Notes under the pieces: model-generated | The model's database searches: none | Told to the model about the DNA's origin: nothing | The model's input: the letters and a program-made list of their open reading frames with translations, nothing else | DNA from: Pseudonocardia sediminis | Lineage (GTDB): Bacteria > Actinomycetota > Actinomycetes > Mycobacteriales > Pseudonocardiaceae | NCBI RefSeq assembly: GCF_004217185.1 | Contig: NZ_SHKL01000001.1 | Coordinates: 1,053,001 to 1,117,000, forward strand | DNA: 64,000 bases | Reading direction: 5' to 3' | In this document: positions 50,654-58,423 of the stretch, in pieces | Position numbering within the stretch: position 1 is the first letter of the stretch | How the letters are laid out: the number at the start of each line of letters is the position of its first letter | Position numbers and translations under genes: made by a program

Positions 50654-51343
50654 GTGGACGACCACGAACTCCCCGACGACGGCGACATCGAGACCCGCCG
50701 CGCGGCGATCACCCGGCTCGGTGAGCAGCTGCGCGAGCTCACCCACGTCATGGTCTCCACCGAGATGCCGACCGACGTGCTCGACGAGGCGACGGAGACG
50801 CTCCGCGCACTGACCGGGACGCTCGGCGCGAAGACCCGCGGTCTGCACGAGGTGCCCTCGGTGGACGACTTCGACGCCGGGATCCGGATGTTCAACGCCG
50901 GCTCCGGCCCCGCCAACCCGACGGCGCCGCCGGTCGTCGCGAGGATGGTGGACGGCCGCGTCATCGGGCGGGCGACGGTCGGCCTGGCGCACGAGGGGCA
51001 CTTCACCCTCGCCCACGGAGGCATCCTGGCGGTGCTGCTCGACGACGTCCTCGGCCGGACCGTGATCGCGCACGCGACCGCGCCCTCGATGACCGCCGGT
51101 CTCGAGCTGCGGTATCGGAAGCCGGTCCCGCTGCACACGCCGCTGGTGATCACCGGCGAGCTGGTCGGGATCGAGGGCCGCCGGGTGACCGTCCGCGGCA
51201 CGATCTGCGCCGAGGCGGAGCCGGACGTGGTCCTGACCGAGGCCGACGCGCTGTTCGTCCAGCTGCGCGAGGACCAGATGGTGACGATGTTCGGCTCGAC
51301 GACCGGCGCCGGAGCGGGCGTTGCGCAGGCCTCCGAAACGTGA
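50654..51343 (+). CDS. Hotdog-fold thioesterase (PaaI-like)
   Basis: A 229-residue protein. The N-terminal ~85 residues are helical and of unknown role; the C-terminal part is a hotdog domain with RATVGLAHEGHFTLAHGGILAVLLDDVLGRTVIAH, the PaaI-type HGG motif plus catalytic-side Asp, and ELRYRKPVPLHTPLVITGELV. It hydrolyses acyl- or aryl-CoA thioesters, probably salvaging CoA. AGGAG eight bases upstream sets the GTG. The CoA ligase 44 bases downstream, behind its own operator, makes a counteracting pair. Confidence 0.85.
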   Translation: MDDHELPDDGDIETRRAAITRLGEQLRELTHVMVSTEMPTDVLDEATETLRALTGTLGAKTRGLHEVPSVDDFDAGIRMFNAGSGPANPTAPPVVARMVDGRVIGRATVGLAHEGHFTLAHGGILAVLLDDVLGRTVIAHATAPSMTAGLELRYRKPVPLHTPLVITGELVGIEGRRVTVRGTICAEAEPDVVLTEADALFVQLREDQMVTMFGSTTGAGAGVAQASET

Positions 51344-51344
51344 C

Positions 51345-51356
51345 TAATCTCGATTA
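51345..51356. promoter_or_regulatory. TAATC-N2-GATTA operator before the CoA ligase
   Basis: TAATCTCGATTA, perfect 5-bp arms, directly after the thioesterase stop and 31 bases before the ligase ATG. A near-identical site precedes the SnoaL-crotonase fusion (57487-57502). Confidence 0.6.
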
Positions 51357-51387
51357 AAATTTCCGGGGGATGTCGAGGAGGCCATCG

Positions 51388-53085
51388 ATGACCGAGACGA
51401 TCGAGCGCAGGCGCGCGGCGCTGGAAGCGCGGTTCCCGGTGTGGTCGCCGACGACCCTCGACGGGTTCCTCGACCGCTGCGCCGCCGAGTTCGGCGACCG
51501 TCCGCTGGTCCTGACCGACGAGCGGACGCTGACCTACGCCGAGACGCAGGCGTGGTCGCGCCGGCTCGCCGACGGCCTCGCCGCACTCGGGGTCCGCCGC
51601 GGGGACCGGGTCGGCATGGTGATGGCCAACCACCTCGAGTTCACGCCGCTGAAGTTCGCGATCGCTCGGGCCGGGGCGGTGGCCGTCCCGTTCAACTACC
51701 TCTACCAGGCCGCCGAGCTGGCCTACGTCCTGCGCCAGTCCCGGTGCGCCGTGCTGATCACGATGACCGGGTTCGCCGGGCTCGACTACCCGGCCATGCT
51801 CGACGAGATCGCGCCCGGATGGGAGAACGGTGCGACCGACGCGCTGCCCGACCTGCACACCGTCGTGCAGCTCCCGACGATCCTCGACGCCCGCGAGCAT
51901 GTCCGCACCGTCGACGAACTGGGCGTCCTCGGCGACGAGCACCCGGGAGCCTCCGACGGCGCCCGCGCCGAACCCGACGACCTCGGCGACATCCTCTACA
52001 CCTCCGGGACGACCGGGTCGCCCAAGGGCGTGATGGTCACCCACGACGCGGTGCAGCGCACCGGCTACGCCTCGGCTCTGACCAGGGCGTTCGAGGACGG
52101 ACGACGGATCCTGTTCTCGCTGCCCTGCTACCACATGTTCGGCTACGTCGAGGGCCTGCTGGCGGCGATGATCGTCGGCGGCGCGATCGTCCCGCGCACC
52201 TCGTTCACCCCGTCCGACTACTTCGCCGGCATCGAGCGGCACCGCGCCACCGAGATCCTCTGCGTGCCGACCATGACGGTGGCGCTGCTGGAGTCCCCGG
52301 ACCGGCCGGGCCGCGACCTGTCGTCGGTGTTCGCGATCCTCTCCGGCGCGGCTCCGGCCCCGGTGTGGCTGTGGGAGAAGGTGCGGGCCGAGCTGGGGAT
52401 CACCGAGATCACCACCGGCTACGGCATGACCGAGTGCGGCGGCGCGATGACGATGACGCTGCCCGAGGACCCCCTGGAGCGGCACTCGACGACGGTCGGG
52501 CGGGTCAAGCTCGCCGGCGTCGCGGGCCTTCCCGACCGCGGCGGCGACCTGTGCCACTACCGGGCCGTCGACCCCCTGGACGGCACCGAGCTGCCGGCGG
52601 GGGCGGAGGGCGAGCTGATCTCCCGCGGCCCGACGCACATGCTCGGGTTCTTCGAGAAGCCCGAGGAGACCGCGGCCGGGCTGCGCGACGGATGGGTGTT
52701 CTCCGGCGACCTCGGCCGCGTCGCCGACGACGGCTACCTGCAGATCACCGGGCGCAGCAAGGAGCTCTACAAGAGCGGTGGCGAGCTCGTCATGCCCAAG
52801 GAGGTCGAGGAGCTGCTCACCCGGTACCCGGGCGTCAGCCAGGCTTACGCCGTCGGCGTCCCGGACGACCGGTGGGGCGAGGTCGGCTGCGCGTGGATCG
52901 TGCCCGAACCCGGCGTCACGCCGGACACCACCGAGCTGCTCGCCCTGTGCAAGGAGAAGCTCGCCCGGTTCAAGGTGCCCAAGCACATCCTGCTCATCGC
53001 CGCCGACGAGCTCCCGACGACGCCGACCGGCAAGGTGCAGAAGTTCCGCCTCGCCGCCCGCGCCAAGGACGTCCTGGGCGGCTGA
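51388..53085 (+). CDS. AMP-dependent acyl/aryl-CoA ligase
   Basis: A 565-residue AMP-forming acid:CoA ligase. The P-loop is ILYTSGTTGSPKGVMVTH, the adenylate motif TTGYGMTECGGAMTMT, the hinge DGYLQITGRSKELYKSGGELVMPKEVE, and the catalytic Lys is in TPTGKVQKF. It activates a carboxylic acid to its CoA thioester; chain or ring preference cannot be read. ATG 51388 has GAGGAGG upstream, better than ATG 51370. A 19-bp perfect hairpin terminates it against the convergent ligase. Confidence 0.92.
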   Translation: MTETIERRRAALEARFPVWSPTTLDGFLDRCAAEFGDRPLVLTDERTLTYAETQAWSRRLADGLAALGVRRGDRVGMVMANHLEFTPLKFAIARAGAVAVPFNYLYQAAELAYVLRQSRCAVLITMTGFAGLDYPAMLDEIAPGWENGATDALPDLHTVVQLPTILDAREHVRTVDELGVLGDEHPGASDGARAEPDDLGDILYTSGTTGSPKGVMVTHDAVQRTGYASALTRAFEDGRRILFSLPCYHMFGYVEGLLAAMIVGGAIVPRTSFTPSDYFAGIERHRATEILCVPTMTVALLESPDRPGRDLSSVFAILSGAAPAPVWLWEKVRAELGITEITTGYGMTECGGAMTMTLPEDPLERHSTTVGRVKLAGVAGLPDRGGDLCHYRAVDPLDGTELPAGAEGELISRGPTHMLGFFEKPEETAAGLRDGWVFSGDLGRVADDGYLQITGRSKELYKSGGELVMPKEVEELLTRYPGVSQAYAVGVPDDRWGEVGCAWIVPEPGVTPDTTELLALCKEKLARFKVPKHILLIAADELPTTPTGKVQKFRLAARAKDVLGG

Positions 53086-53092
53086 CGCCGCC

Positions 53093-53134
53093 CGTGCGCG
53101 GATATCGCTGCTCCGGCAGCGATATCCGCGCACG
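53093..53134. terminator. 19-bp perfect hairpin between convergent CoA ligases
   Basis: Arms 53093-53111 and 53116-53134 are exact reverse complements with a TCCG loop, seven bases past each stop codon. It is probably a bidirectional terminator; the AT-containing centre (GATATC) is unusual for the region. Confidence 0.82.
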
Positions 53135-53140
53135 ACCTCG

Positions 53141-54742
53141 TCAGGACAGCTGCTCGCGCAGGACGAACTTCTGGACCTTCCCCGACGCGGTGTGCGGCAG
53201 CTCGTCGAGGAAGAACCAGCGCACCGGCACTTTGAACGCGGTCAGCCGGGCGAGGCAGTGGTCGATCAGCTCCTGCTCCAGGGTGTCGGGCGGCGGCTCG
53301 TGCGTCGTCACCGCGACGGCGACGATCTCGCCCCACGTCTCGTCCGGCAGTCCGATCGCGGCCGACTCGGCGACGGCGGGGTGCTCGGCGAGGGCGATCT
53401 CGATCTCGGCGGGGGAGATGTTCTCGCCACCGCGGATGATCAGCTCCTTGAGCCGCCCGGACAGGGTGATCATGCCGCGTTCGTCCATCGAGCCGAGGTC
53501 GCCGGTGTGCACGTAGCCGTCGGCGTCGACGGTGGCGGCCGTGGCCTCGGGGTCGTCGTGGTAACCGATCATCTGGTTGTAGCCGCGGGCGCAGACCTCG
53601 CCGGCGACGCCCAGCGGGACGACGTCACCGGTCACCGGGTCGACGATCCGCGCGCCGGTGTGCGGAAGCGGCCGTCCGACGCTGGTGACCAGGTCCTCGC
53701 GGGTGTCGCTGCGCCGGGTCAGGCTGAGCACGGGGGAGAGCTCGGTCTGCCCGTAGAGGTTGTGCACCGACGCCCCGAACGTCGCCGTGACGGCCTCGAT
53801 CATGCTGCCCGGCACCGTCGACGCCCCGACCAGCACGGTGTCCAGGTGTGGGGCCTCGCCGCCGGACTGCCGGGCCGCGTGCAGCACCGCGCCGAGCACG
53901 GTGGGCACGCTCATCAGCACCGAGGCCTTCTCCCGCGCCATCGCCTCCAGCACCGCGGCCGGGTCGAACTTCTCGATCAGCACCACCGTCCCGCCGAGGA
54001 ACGCCGGGCCCAGGTGCGAGATCACGCAGCCCGCGGTGTGGAACGACGGCAGCGGCGCGATCGCGACGACGCCCTCACCGACGTCGGCGGTGCGCATCGT
54101 GAGCTGGGCGTTGTTCACCAGCGACCGGTGTGCCAGCAGGACGCCCTTCGGACGCCCGGTGGTGCCGGAGGTGAACTGCATCATCGCCGGCCGCTCGGGT
54201 CCGCTCCGCTCGGCGAGGTCGACCGGCTCGCCGCGCAGCGCGGACTCGTCCGACAGGCTGATCACGTGCTCCACGGCGTCGACGGCGGCGGTCACCTGCG
54301 CGACGGTCGCGGTCAGGTCGTGCCCCCGCGCGGTGTCGGCGTGGATCAGCACGGTCGCCCGGGACAGCCGCAGCGCGTACTCCAGCTCGTTCGGTGTCTG
54401 TGCCGGGTTCAGCGCCACGAGCGTCACCCCGGCCAGCGCCGCCCCGTACTGCACGTGGATCCACTCGGCGACGTTCGGCGCCAGAAGCGCGACGTGCCCG
54501 CCCGGTCCGGTCAGATCCAGCAGGGCGCCTGCGATCCGGCGCGCGGAGCCGAGCATCTCGGCGTAGGTCCAGCGACCGGGCTCGCCGGCGTGCGTGGTCC
54601 CGACGAGCGCCGTGACGTCCGGGTTCTGCTCGGCCTGCAGCTGCAGGAGCCCGCCGACCGTCGTCTCCAGCAGCGGGATCTCGTCGCGTTCCGGCCACTC
54701 GGAGCGGGTGACCGTCGTGCGCTGGATCGACTCGGTGCTCAT
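53141..54742 (-). CDS. AMP-dependent acyl/aryl-CoA ligase
   Basis: A 533-residue AMP-forming ligase. Motifs are MMQFTSGTTGRPKGVLLAHRS, NLYGQTELSPVLS, DADGYVHTGDLGSMDERGMITLSGRLKELIIRGGENISPAEIE, and catalytic Lys in TASGKVQKF. It differs from the 51388 ligase throughout, so the two probably activate different acids in the same pathway. An imperfect inverted repeat (54790-54809) lies 48 bases upstream. Confidence 0.92.
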   Translation of the reverse strand: MSTESIQRTTVTRSEWPERDEIPLLETTVGGLLQLQAEQNPDVTALVGTTHAGEPGRWTYAEMLGSARRIAGALLDLTGPGGHVALLAPNVAEWIHVQYGAALAGVTLVALNPAQTPNELEYALRLSRATVLIHADTARGHDLTATVAQVTAAVDAVEHVISLSDESALRGEPVDLAERSGPERPAMMQFTSGTTGRPKGVLLAHRSLVNNAQLTMRTADVGEGVVAIAPLPSFHTAGCVISHLGPAFLGGTVVLIEKFDPAAVLEAMAREKASVLMSVPTVLGAVLHAARQSGGEAPHLDTVLVGASTVPGSMIEAVTATFGASVHNLYGQTELSPVLSLTRRSDTREDLVTSVGRPLPHTGARIVDPVTGDVVPLGVAGEVCARGYNQMIGYHDDPEATAATVDADGYVHTGDLGSMDERGMITLSGRLKELIIRGGENISPAEIEIALAEHPAVAESAAIGLPDETWGEIVAVAVTTHEPPPDTLEQELIDHCLARLTAFKVPVRWFFLDELPHTASGKVQKFVLREQLS

Positions 54743-54789
54743 GTGGCGGCCTCCGGAACCGGACGAAGGTGACGTGGCTCACCCATTGA

Positions 54790-54809
54790 ACACAAGTTAA
54801 AACCTGTGT
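54790..54809. promoter_or_regulatory. Candidate operator upstream of the second ligase
   Basis: ACACAAG-N6-CCTGTGT, 6 of 7 pairs, with an AT-rich centre, 48 bases before the ATG. Confidence 0.45.
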
Positions 54810-54872
54810 CCGGATCCGGTCAACGCCCGGGCCGCGGAACAGAGGTCGGTGAGCGACGGTGGGATCGCCGAC

Positions 54873-54917
54873 CGAGCGTCACGAAACGGTTGTCCGAACG
54901 CCAGAACGTGACACTCG
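54873..54917. repeat. HR hairpin copy
   Basis: A 45-base copy beginning CGAGCGTCACG and ending CGTGACACTCG, the same family as the copies around the DUF559 gene 20 kb away. It lies in the 344-base gap between ligase and acyl-CoA dehydrogenase. Confidence 0.85.
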
Positions 54918-54933
54918 ACCGGAAGCATGCAGT

Positions 54934-54979
54934 CGAGCGTCACGTTGTGGTCGATCACGCCGCCACAACGTGACGGTCA
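54934..54979. repeat. HR hairpin copy
   Basis: A 46-base copy, 16 bases after the previous one. Its arms CACGTTGTGG/CCACAACGTG pair perfectly over 10 bp. The remaining ~105 bases to the acyl-CoA dehydrogenase stop show nothing recognisable. Confidence 0.83.
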
Positions 54980-55086
54980 CTTCCGACTGCGACCCACCGG
55001 TGCGTTCGGGTCGGCCCGAACCGGCGGTCGCGAGGCGCACGGCCCGATCCGCCCCGGCGAGGCGGCCCGGTCGACGTCATGGGCTC

Positions 55087-56256
55087 TCAGTACGAGGCGG
55101 GGAGTCCCAGGCTCCGCTGGGCCACGAAGTTGAGCACCATCTCCCGGCTCACCGGAGCGGTCTTGAGCATCCGGGCGACGAACCACAGGTCGGCGAGCCC
55201 GTACTCCAGTGACATCCCGTTGCCGCCGTGCGTCTGCATGGCCTGGTCCAGGGACCTCAGCGACGAGTCGGCGGCGGCGAACTTTGCGATGTTCGACGCC
55301 TCGGCGGCGTCGGCCCCGGCGTCGAACAGCTCCGCGGCGCGGAAGGCCATCAGCCGGGAGAGCTGCGTGCCGATGTAGGACTCGGCGAGCGGGTGCGCGA
55401 CGCCCTGGTGCGCACCGATCGGGACGCCCTTCCAGACCGCGCGCTCCTTGGCGTAGCGCGACGCCTTGCCCAGCGCGTAGCGGGCGATGCCGTTGCTGAT
55501 GCACGCCGCGGTGATGCGCTCCGGGTTCAGCCCGGCGAACACCTGCGTCAGCCCCTTGCCGACCTCGCCGATCAGGGCCTCCGGGCCGACCCGGACGTCG
55601 TCGAGGAACACCGTGAACTGGTGCTCGGGCTGGCGCAGCGCGGCCTTGATCGGCTGGAACGTCAGCCCGGCCGAGTCGGTGGGCACGACGAACAGCGACA
55701 ACGGGTGCCGCCCGCTCGGGCCCGCGTCCGGCATCCGCGTCACGACCAGGACGGCGTCGGCCTCATCGATCCCGGACGTCCAGTACTTGGTGCCCGAGAT
55801 CTGCCAGCCCTCGCCGTCCGGACGCGCCGTGGTGGTGATCTCGTGGCTGTTCGAGCCGGCGTCGGGCTCGGTGATCGCGAACGCCATCTTGAGCGTCCCG
55901 TCGGCGATCCCGGGCAGCCAGCGCGACTTGAGCTCGTGGCTGCCGTGCGCGTCGATGATCGTCCCGCAGATGGCGGGGGAGATGACCATCATCAGCAGCG
56001 GGCAGCCCTGGGTGGACGCCTCCTCGACGACGACGGCCAGGTCGGTCATCGTGCCGCCGCCCCCGCCGTAGGCCTCGTCGAGGTGCACTCCGAGGAACCC
56101 GGCCGCGCCGAGGTCCTTCCACAGCTCGGTCGGCTCCACGTGACGCTCGGAGCAGTCCATGAAGTAGTCGTGGCCGTACTTCCCGACCAGCTTCCCGACG
56201 GACTCGCGCAGCGCGGCGCGCTCCTCGGTGTCGGCGACGATCAGCGAGCTGTTCAT
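55087..56256 (-). CDS. Acyl-CoA dehydrogenase
   Basis: A 389-residue acyl-CoA dehydrogenase. FAD motifs are KMAFAITEPDAGSNSHEIT and WQISGTKYWTSGIDEADAVLVVTR; the C-terminus is QTHGGNGMSLEYGLADLWFVARMLKTAPVSREMVLNFVAQRSLGLP. The usual GTNEI-type catalytic loop is replaced by TAPVSREM, so the active-site base is not in its standard place, as in divergent acyl-CoA dehydrogenases of steroid or alicyclic pathways. It follows the SnoaL-crotonase gene by 19 bases on the same strand and is likely cotranscribed. Confidence 0.9.
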   Translation of the reverse strand: MNSSLIVADTEERAALRESVGKLVGKYGHDYFMDCSERHVEPTELWKDLGAAGFLGVHLDEAYGGGGGTMTDLAVVVEEASTQGCPLLMMVISPAICGTIIDAHGSHELKSRWLPGIADGTLKMAFAITEPDAGSNSHEITTTARPDGEGWQISGTKYWTSGIDEADAVLVVTRMPDAGPSGRHPLSLFVVPTDSAGLTFQPIKAALRQPEHQFTVFLDDVRVGPEALIGEVGKGLTQVFAGLNPERITAACISNGIARYALGKASRYAKERAVWKGVPIGAHQGVAHPLAESYIGTQLSRLMAFRAAELFDAGADAAEASNIAKFAAADSSLRSLDQAMQTHGGNGMSLEYGLADLWFVARMLKTAPVSREMVLNFVAQRSLGLPASY

Positions 56257-56275
56257 CTGTTACTCCCGGGGTGGG

Positions 56276-57469
56276 TCAGCGGCCGGTGAAGCCGGGACGG
56301 CGGCGCTGCGCGAACGCGGCGATGCCCTCCGCGGCGTCGTCGGTGGCGGCGACGTCGACGATCGCGGTCTTCTCGGCGTGCAGCTGCTCGCCGAGCGGTG
56401 TCTCGTAGCTGGTGCGCAGCAGCCGGCGCATACCGCCGAAGGCGCGGGTCGGACCGGCCGCGATCGTCCGGGCGACGGCCTCGGCCTCGGTGTCCACGTC
56501 GTCGGCGGGCACGACGCGGTTGAGCAGGCCCCACTCGAGGGCCTCGTCCGCGGTGAGCCGGCGGTTGAGCAGGAACATCTCCTGCGCGCGGCGCATGCCG
56601 ACCAGCCGCGGCAGGTACCAGGTGTTGCCGCCGTCCGCGGTCAGGCCGAGCCGCCCGTACCCGACGGCGAACACCGCGTCGGTCGCGGCGACCGCGTAGT
56701 CGGCGGTGCAGACCAGGCCCAGCCCACCGCCGGCGGCCGCGCCCCGTACTCCGACGACCAGCGGCGCGTCGATCGCGGCGAAGCGCTCCAGGGCGAGGTG
56801 GTAGTCGTCGATCATGCGGCGCAGCAGCGTCGGCAGCTCCGCGTGGGCGGTGCCGGACATCAGGCCGATGTCGCCGCCTGCGGTGAGCATCGGCCCGTTG
56901 CCGCGCAGCAGCACGACGCGCACGGAGTCGTCCTCGGCGATCAGCGTGGCGGCCTCGCGCAGGTCGCGGGCCATCGCGACGTCGATCGCGTTGCCGTCGT
57001 CGGGGCGGTTCAGCCGCAGGTCGGCGACGCCGTCGGTGATCGTGAGGGTGAGCGTGGTGAACGGGGACGCGGCGTCGCGCCAGCGGGCGGTGTCGGTGTA
57101 CTGCTCGAGGTGGGTGATCCGGCCGCCGTCGACCGTCAGCAGGTGGGCGAACGCGGCGTCCAGCGTCGTGCCGCCCCGGCGTCCCGAGCCGGTGTAGCGG
57201 CCGGTGACCAGCAGCCGTCCGTCGGCCAGCTCGAGGAACCGCTCCGGCTCGGCGCGGGCGCGGAAGCCGCGGCCGATCGCGCCCCAGCCGTCGCGGCGCA
57301 TCGCCTCCGCGCCGTCGTGGGTCCCGGCACCGTCCGGCATCCCGTCGGCCAGGACGCCGACGAAAGCAGGGTCGACCAGGGCGTCCAGCGTCTCGGCGTC
57401 GCCGCCGGCGAGAGCGTCGTAGAGCCGCCGGGCCAGCTCGGCGGGAGCAGCGGTGACGGTTCCGTCCAC
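56276..57469 (-). CDS. SnoaL-like domain fused to an enoyl-CoA hydratase/isomerase
   Basis: A 397-residue two-domain protein. Residues 1-135 are a SnoaL/NTF2-like domain (RRLYDALAGGDAETLDALVDPAFVGVLADGMPDG, HLEQYTDTARWRDA). Residues about 137-397 are a crotonase with GPMLTAGGDIGLMSG and RGAAAGGGLGLVCTADYAVAA, and GRLGLTADGGNTWYLPRLVG carrying Asp rather than Glu, pointing to isomerase chemistry. GAGGAGG precedes the GTG. A TAATC-N2-GAATA operator lies 18 bases upstream. The frame is continuous, so the fusion is real in this sequence. Confidence 0.86.
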   Translation of the reverse strand: MDGTVTAAPAELARRLYDALAGGDAETLDALVDPAFVGVLADGMPDGAGTHDGAEAMRRDGWGAIGRGFRARAEPERFLELADGRLLVTGRYTGSGRRGGTTLDAAFAHLLTVDGGRITHLEQYTDTARWRDAASPFTTLTLTITDGVADLRLNRPDDGNAIDVAMARDLREAATLIAEDDSVRVVLLRGNGPMLTAGGDIGLMSGTAHAELPTLLRRMIDDYHLALERFAAIDAPLVVGVRGAAAGGGLGLVCTADYAVAATDAVFAVGYGRLGLTADGGNTWYLPRLVGMRRAQEMFLLNRRLTADEALEWGLLNRVVPADDVDTEAEAVARTIAAGPTRAFGGMRRLLRTSYETPLGEQLHAEKTAIVDVAATDDAAEGIAAFAQRRRPGFTGR

Positions 57470-57486
57470 GATGACGCCTCCTCGTT

Positions 57487-57502
57487 TCTAATCAAGAATA
57501 GA
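57487..57502. promoter_or_regulatory. TAATC-N2-GAATA operator before the SnoaL-crotonase operon
   Basis: TCTAATCAAGAATAGA, 6 of 7 arm pairs, the same core as the 51345 site. AT-rich island in GC-rich DNA, 18 bases upstream of the GTG. Confidence 0.58.
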
Positions 57503-57533
57503 CACGGCGCGGAGCGGTCGTCAACGCACGTGA

Positions 57534-58331
57534 TCACGGCATCGACGAGCCCCCGCCGACGGCCACGACCTGCCCGGTGACCTGCCGCGCGGCGACGTCG
57601 GAGGACACCCAGACGACGGCGTTGCCGACGTCGGTGGGAGTGGTGAGACGGCGCAGCGCCTGCGTCCGCACCACGGAGTCGATCTGCTCGGGGGTGAACA
57701 TCGCGTCCTTCCCGCGGGCCCACACGCTGCTCGCGCCGACCGGCGCGTCGTCCGGCGGGACGACCAGCCCGGGGGCGACGACGTTGGAACGGATGCCGTG
57801 TCGTCCGTGCTCGCGGGCGACGGTGCGGGCCAGCGAGATCAGCCCGGCCTTCGTGGAGCCGTAGATGCCCTGGCGGATCGCGCCGAACGCGGAGTCGCTG
57901 GACAGGAACACCACCGCGCCACGCCCGGCCTCGCGCATCGGGCCCAGCGCGGCCTGCGTGCAGTCGATCGCGGCGAACAGGTTGACCCCGATCGTCTTCT
58001 CCCACAGGGCGCGGTCGGTCTGCTGGGCGAACCAGCCCGGCTCGCTCCAGCCGGCGTTGTTGACCAGGACGTCGATCCCGCCCCAGCGCTCGACGATCCG
58101 CCGCGTCACCGCCGCGCCCGCGCCGTCGGTGGTGAGGTCGATCGCGACGGCGTCGGAGTCGGGGGCGCCGAGATCGCGCAGTTCTGCGGCCACCGAGTCG
58201 GCCTGCTCTCCGTCGACGTCGACGACGAGCACCCGCGCGCCCTCCGCGGCGAAGCAGTGCGCGATCCCGCGCCCGATGTTCGCGCCGCCGCCGGTCACGA
58301 CCACCCGCGCTCCGCCGAGTCCGAGATCCAT
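57534..58331 (-). CDS. SDR-family oxidoreductase
   Basis: A 265-residue classical SDR: TGGGANIGRG for NAD(P), NNAGWSEP, catalytic Ser in FLSSDSAFG and Tyr/Lys in YGSTKAG, ending VTGQVVAVGGGSSMP. It plausibly oxidises a hydroxyacyl-CoA formed by the crotonases or a dihydrodiol from the Rieske oxygenase; which one is inference. It is divergent from the Rieske operon across 92 bases and lies upstream of the SnoaL-crotonase gene. Confidence 0.87.
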   Translation of the reverse strand: MDLGLGGARVVVTGGGANIGRGIAHCFAAEGARVLVVDVDGEQADSVAAELRDLGAPDSDAVAIDLTTDGAGAAVTRRIVERWGGIDVLVNNAGWSEPGWFAQQTDRALWEKTIGVNLFAAIDCTQAALGPMREAGRGAVVFLSSDSAFGAIRQGIYGSTKAGLISLARTVAREHGRHGIRSNVVAPGLVVPPDDAPVGASSVWARGKDAMFTPEQIDSVVRTQALRRLTTPTDVGNAVVWVSSDVAARQVTGQVVAVGGGSSMP

Positions 58332-58386
58332 GGTGTCCCTCCGGGGTGGGGCGGCTTGCGGTCGCCCGCCGTATCGGCGATGATTT

Positions 58387-58397
58387 TAATCTGATTT
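58387..58397. promoter_or_regulatory. Possible variant operator in the SDR/Rieske divergent region
   Basis: TAATC-T-GATTT, related to the TAATC-N2-GATTA sites but with one-base spacing and a mismatch; it lies between the divergent SDR and Rieske starts. Confidence 0.35.
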
Positions 58398-58423
58398 CGA
58401 CAACTCGGTGAAGGGGGAGCGCG

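Noticed and set aside
49909-53133. A very long open frame on the minus strand
   Set aside because: Only the last part is the TetR gene; the rest is the shadow of the thioesterase and CoA ligase on the plus strand with Arg/Val/Glu-biased composition.
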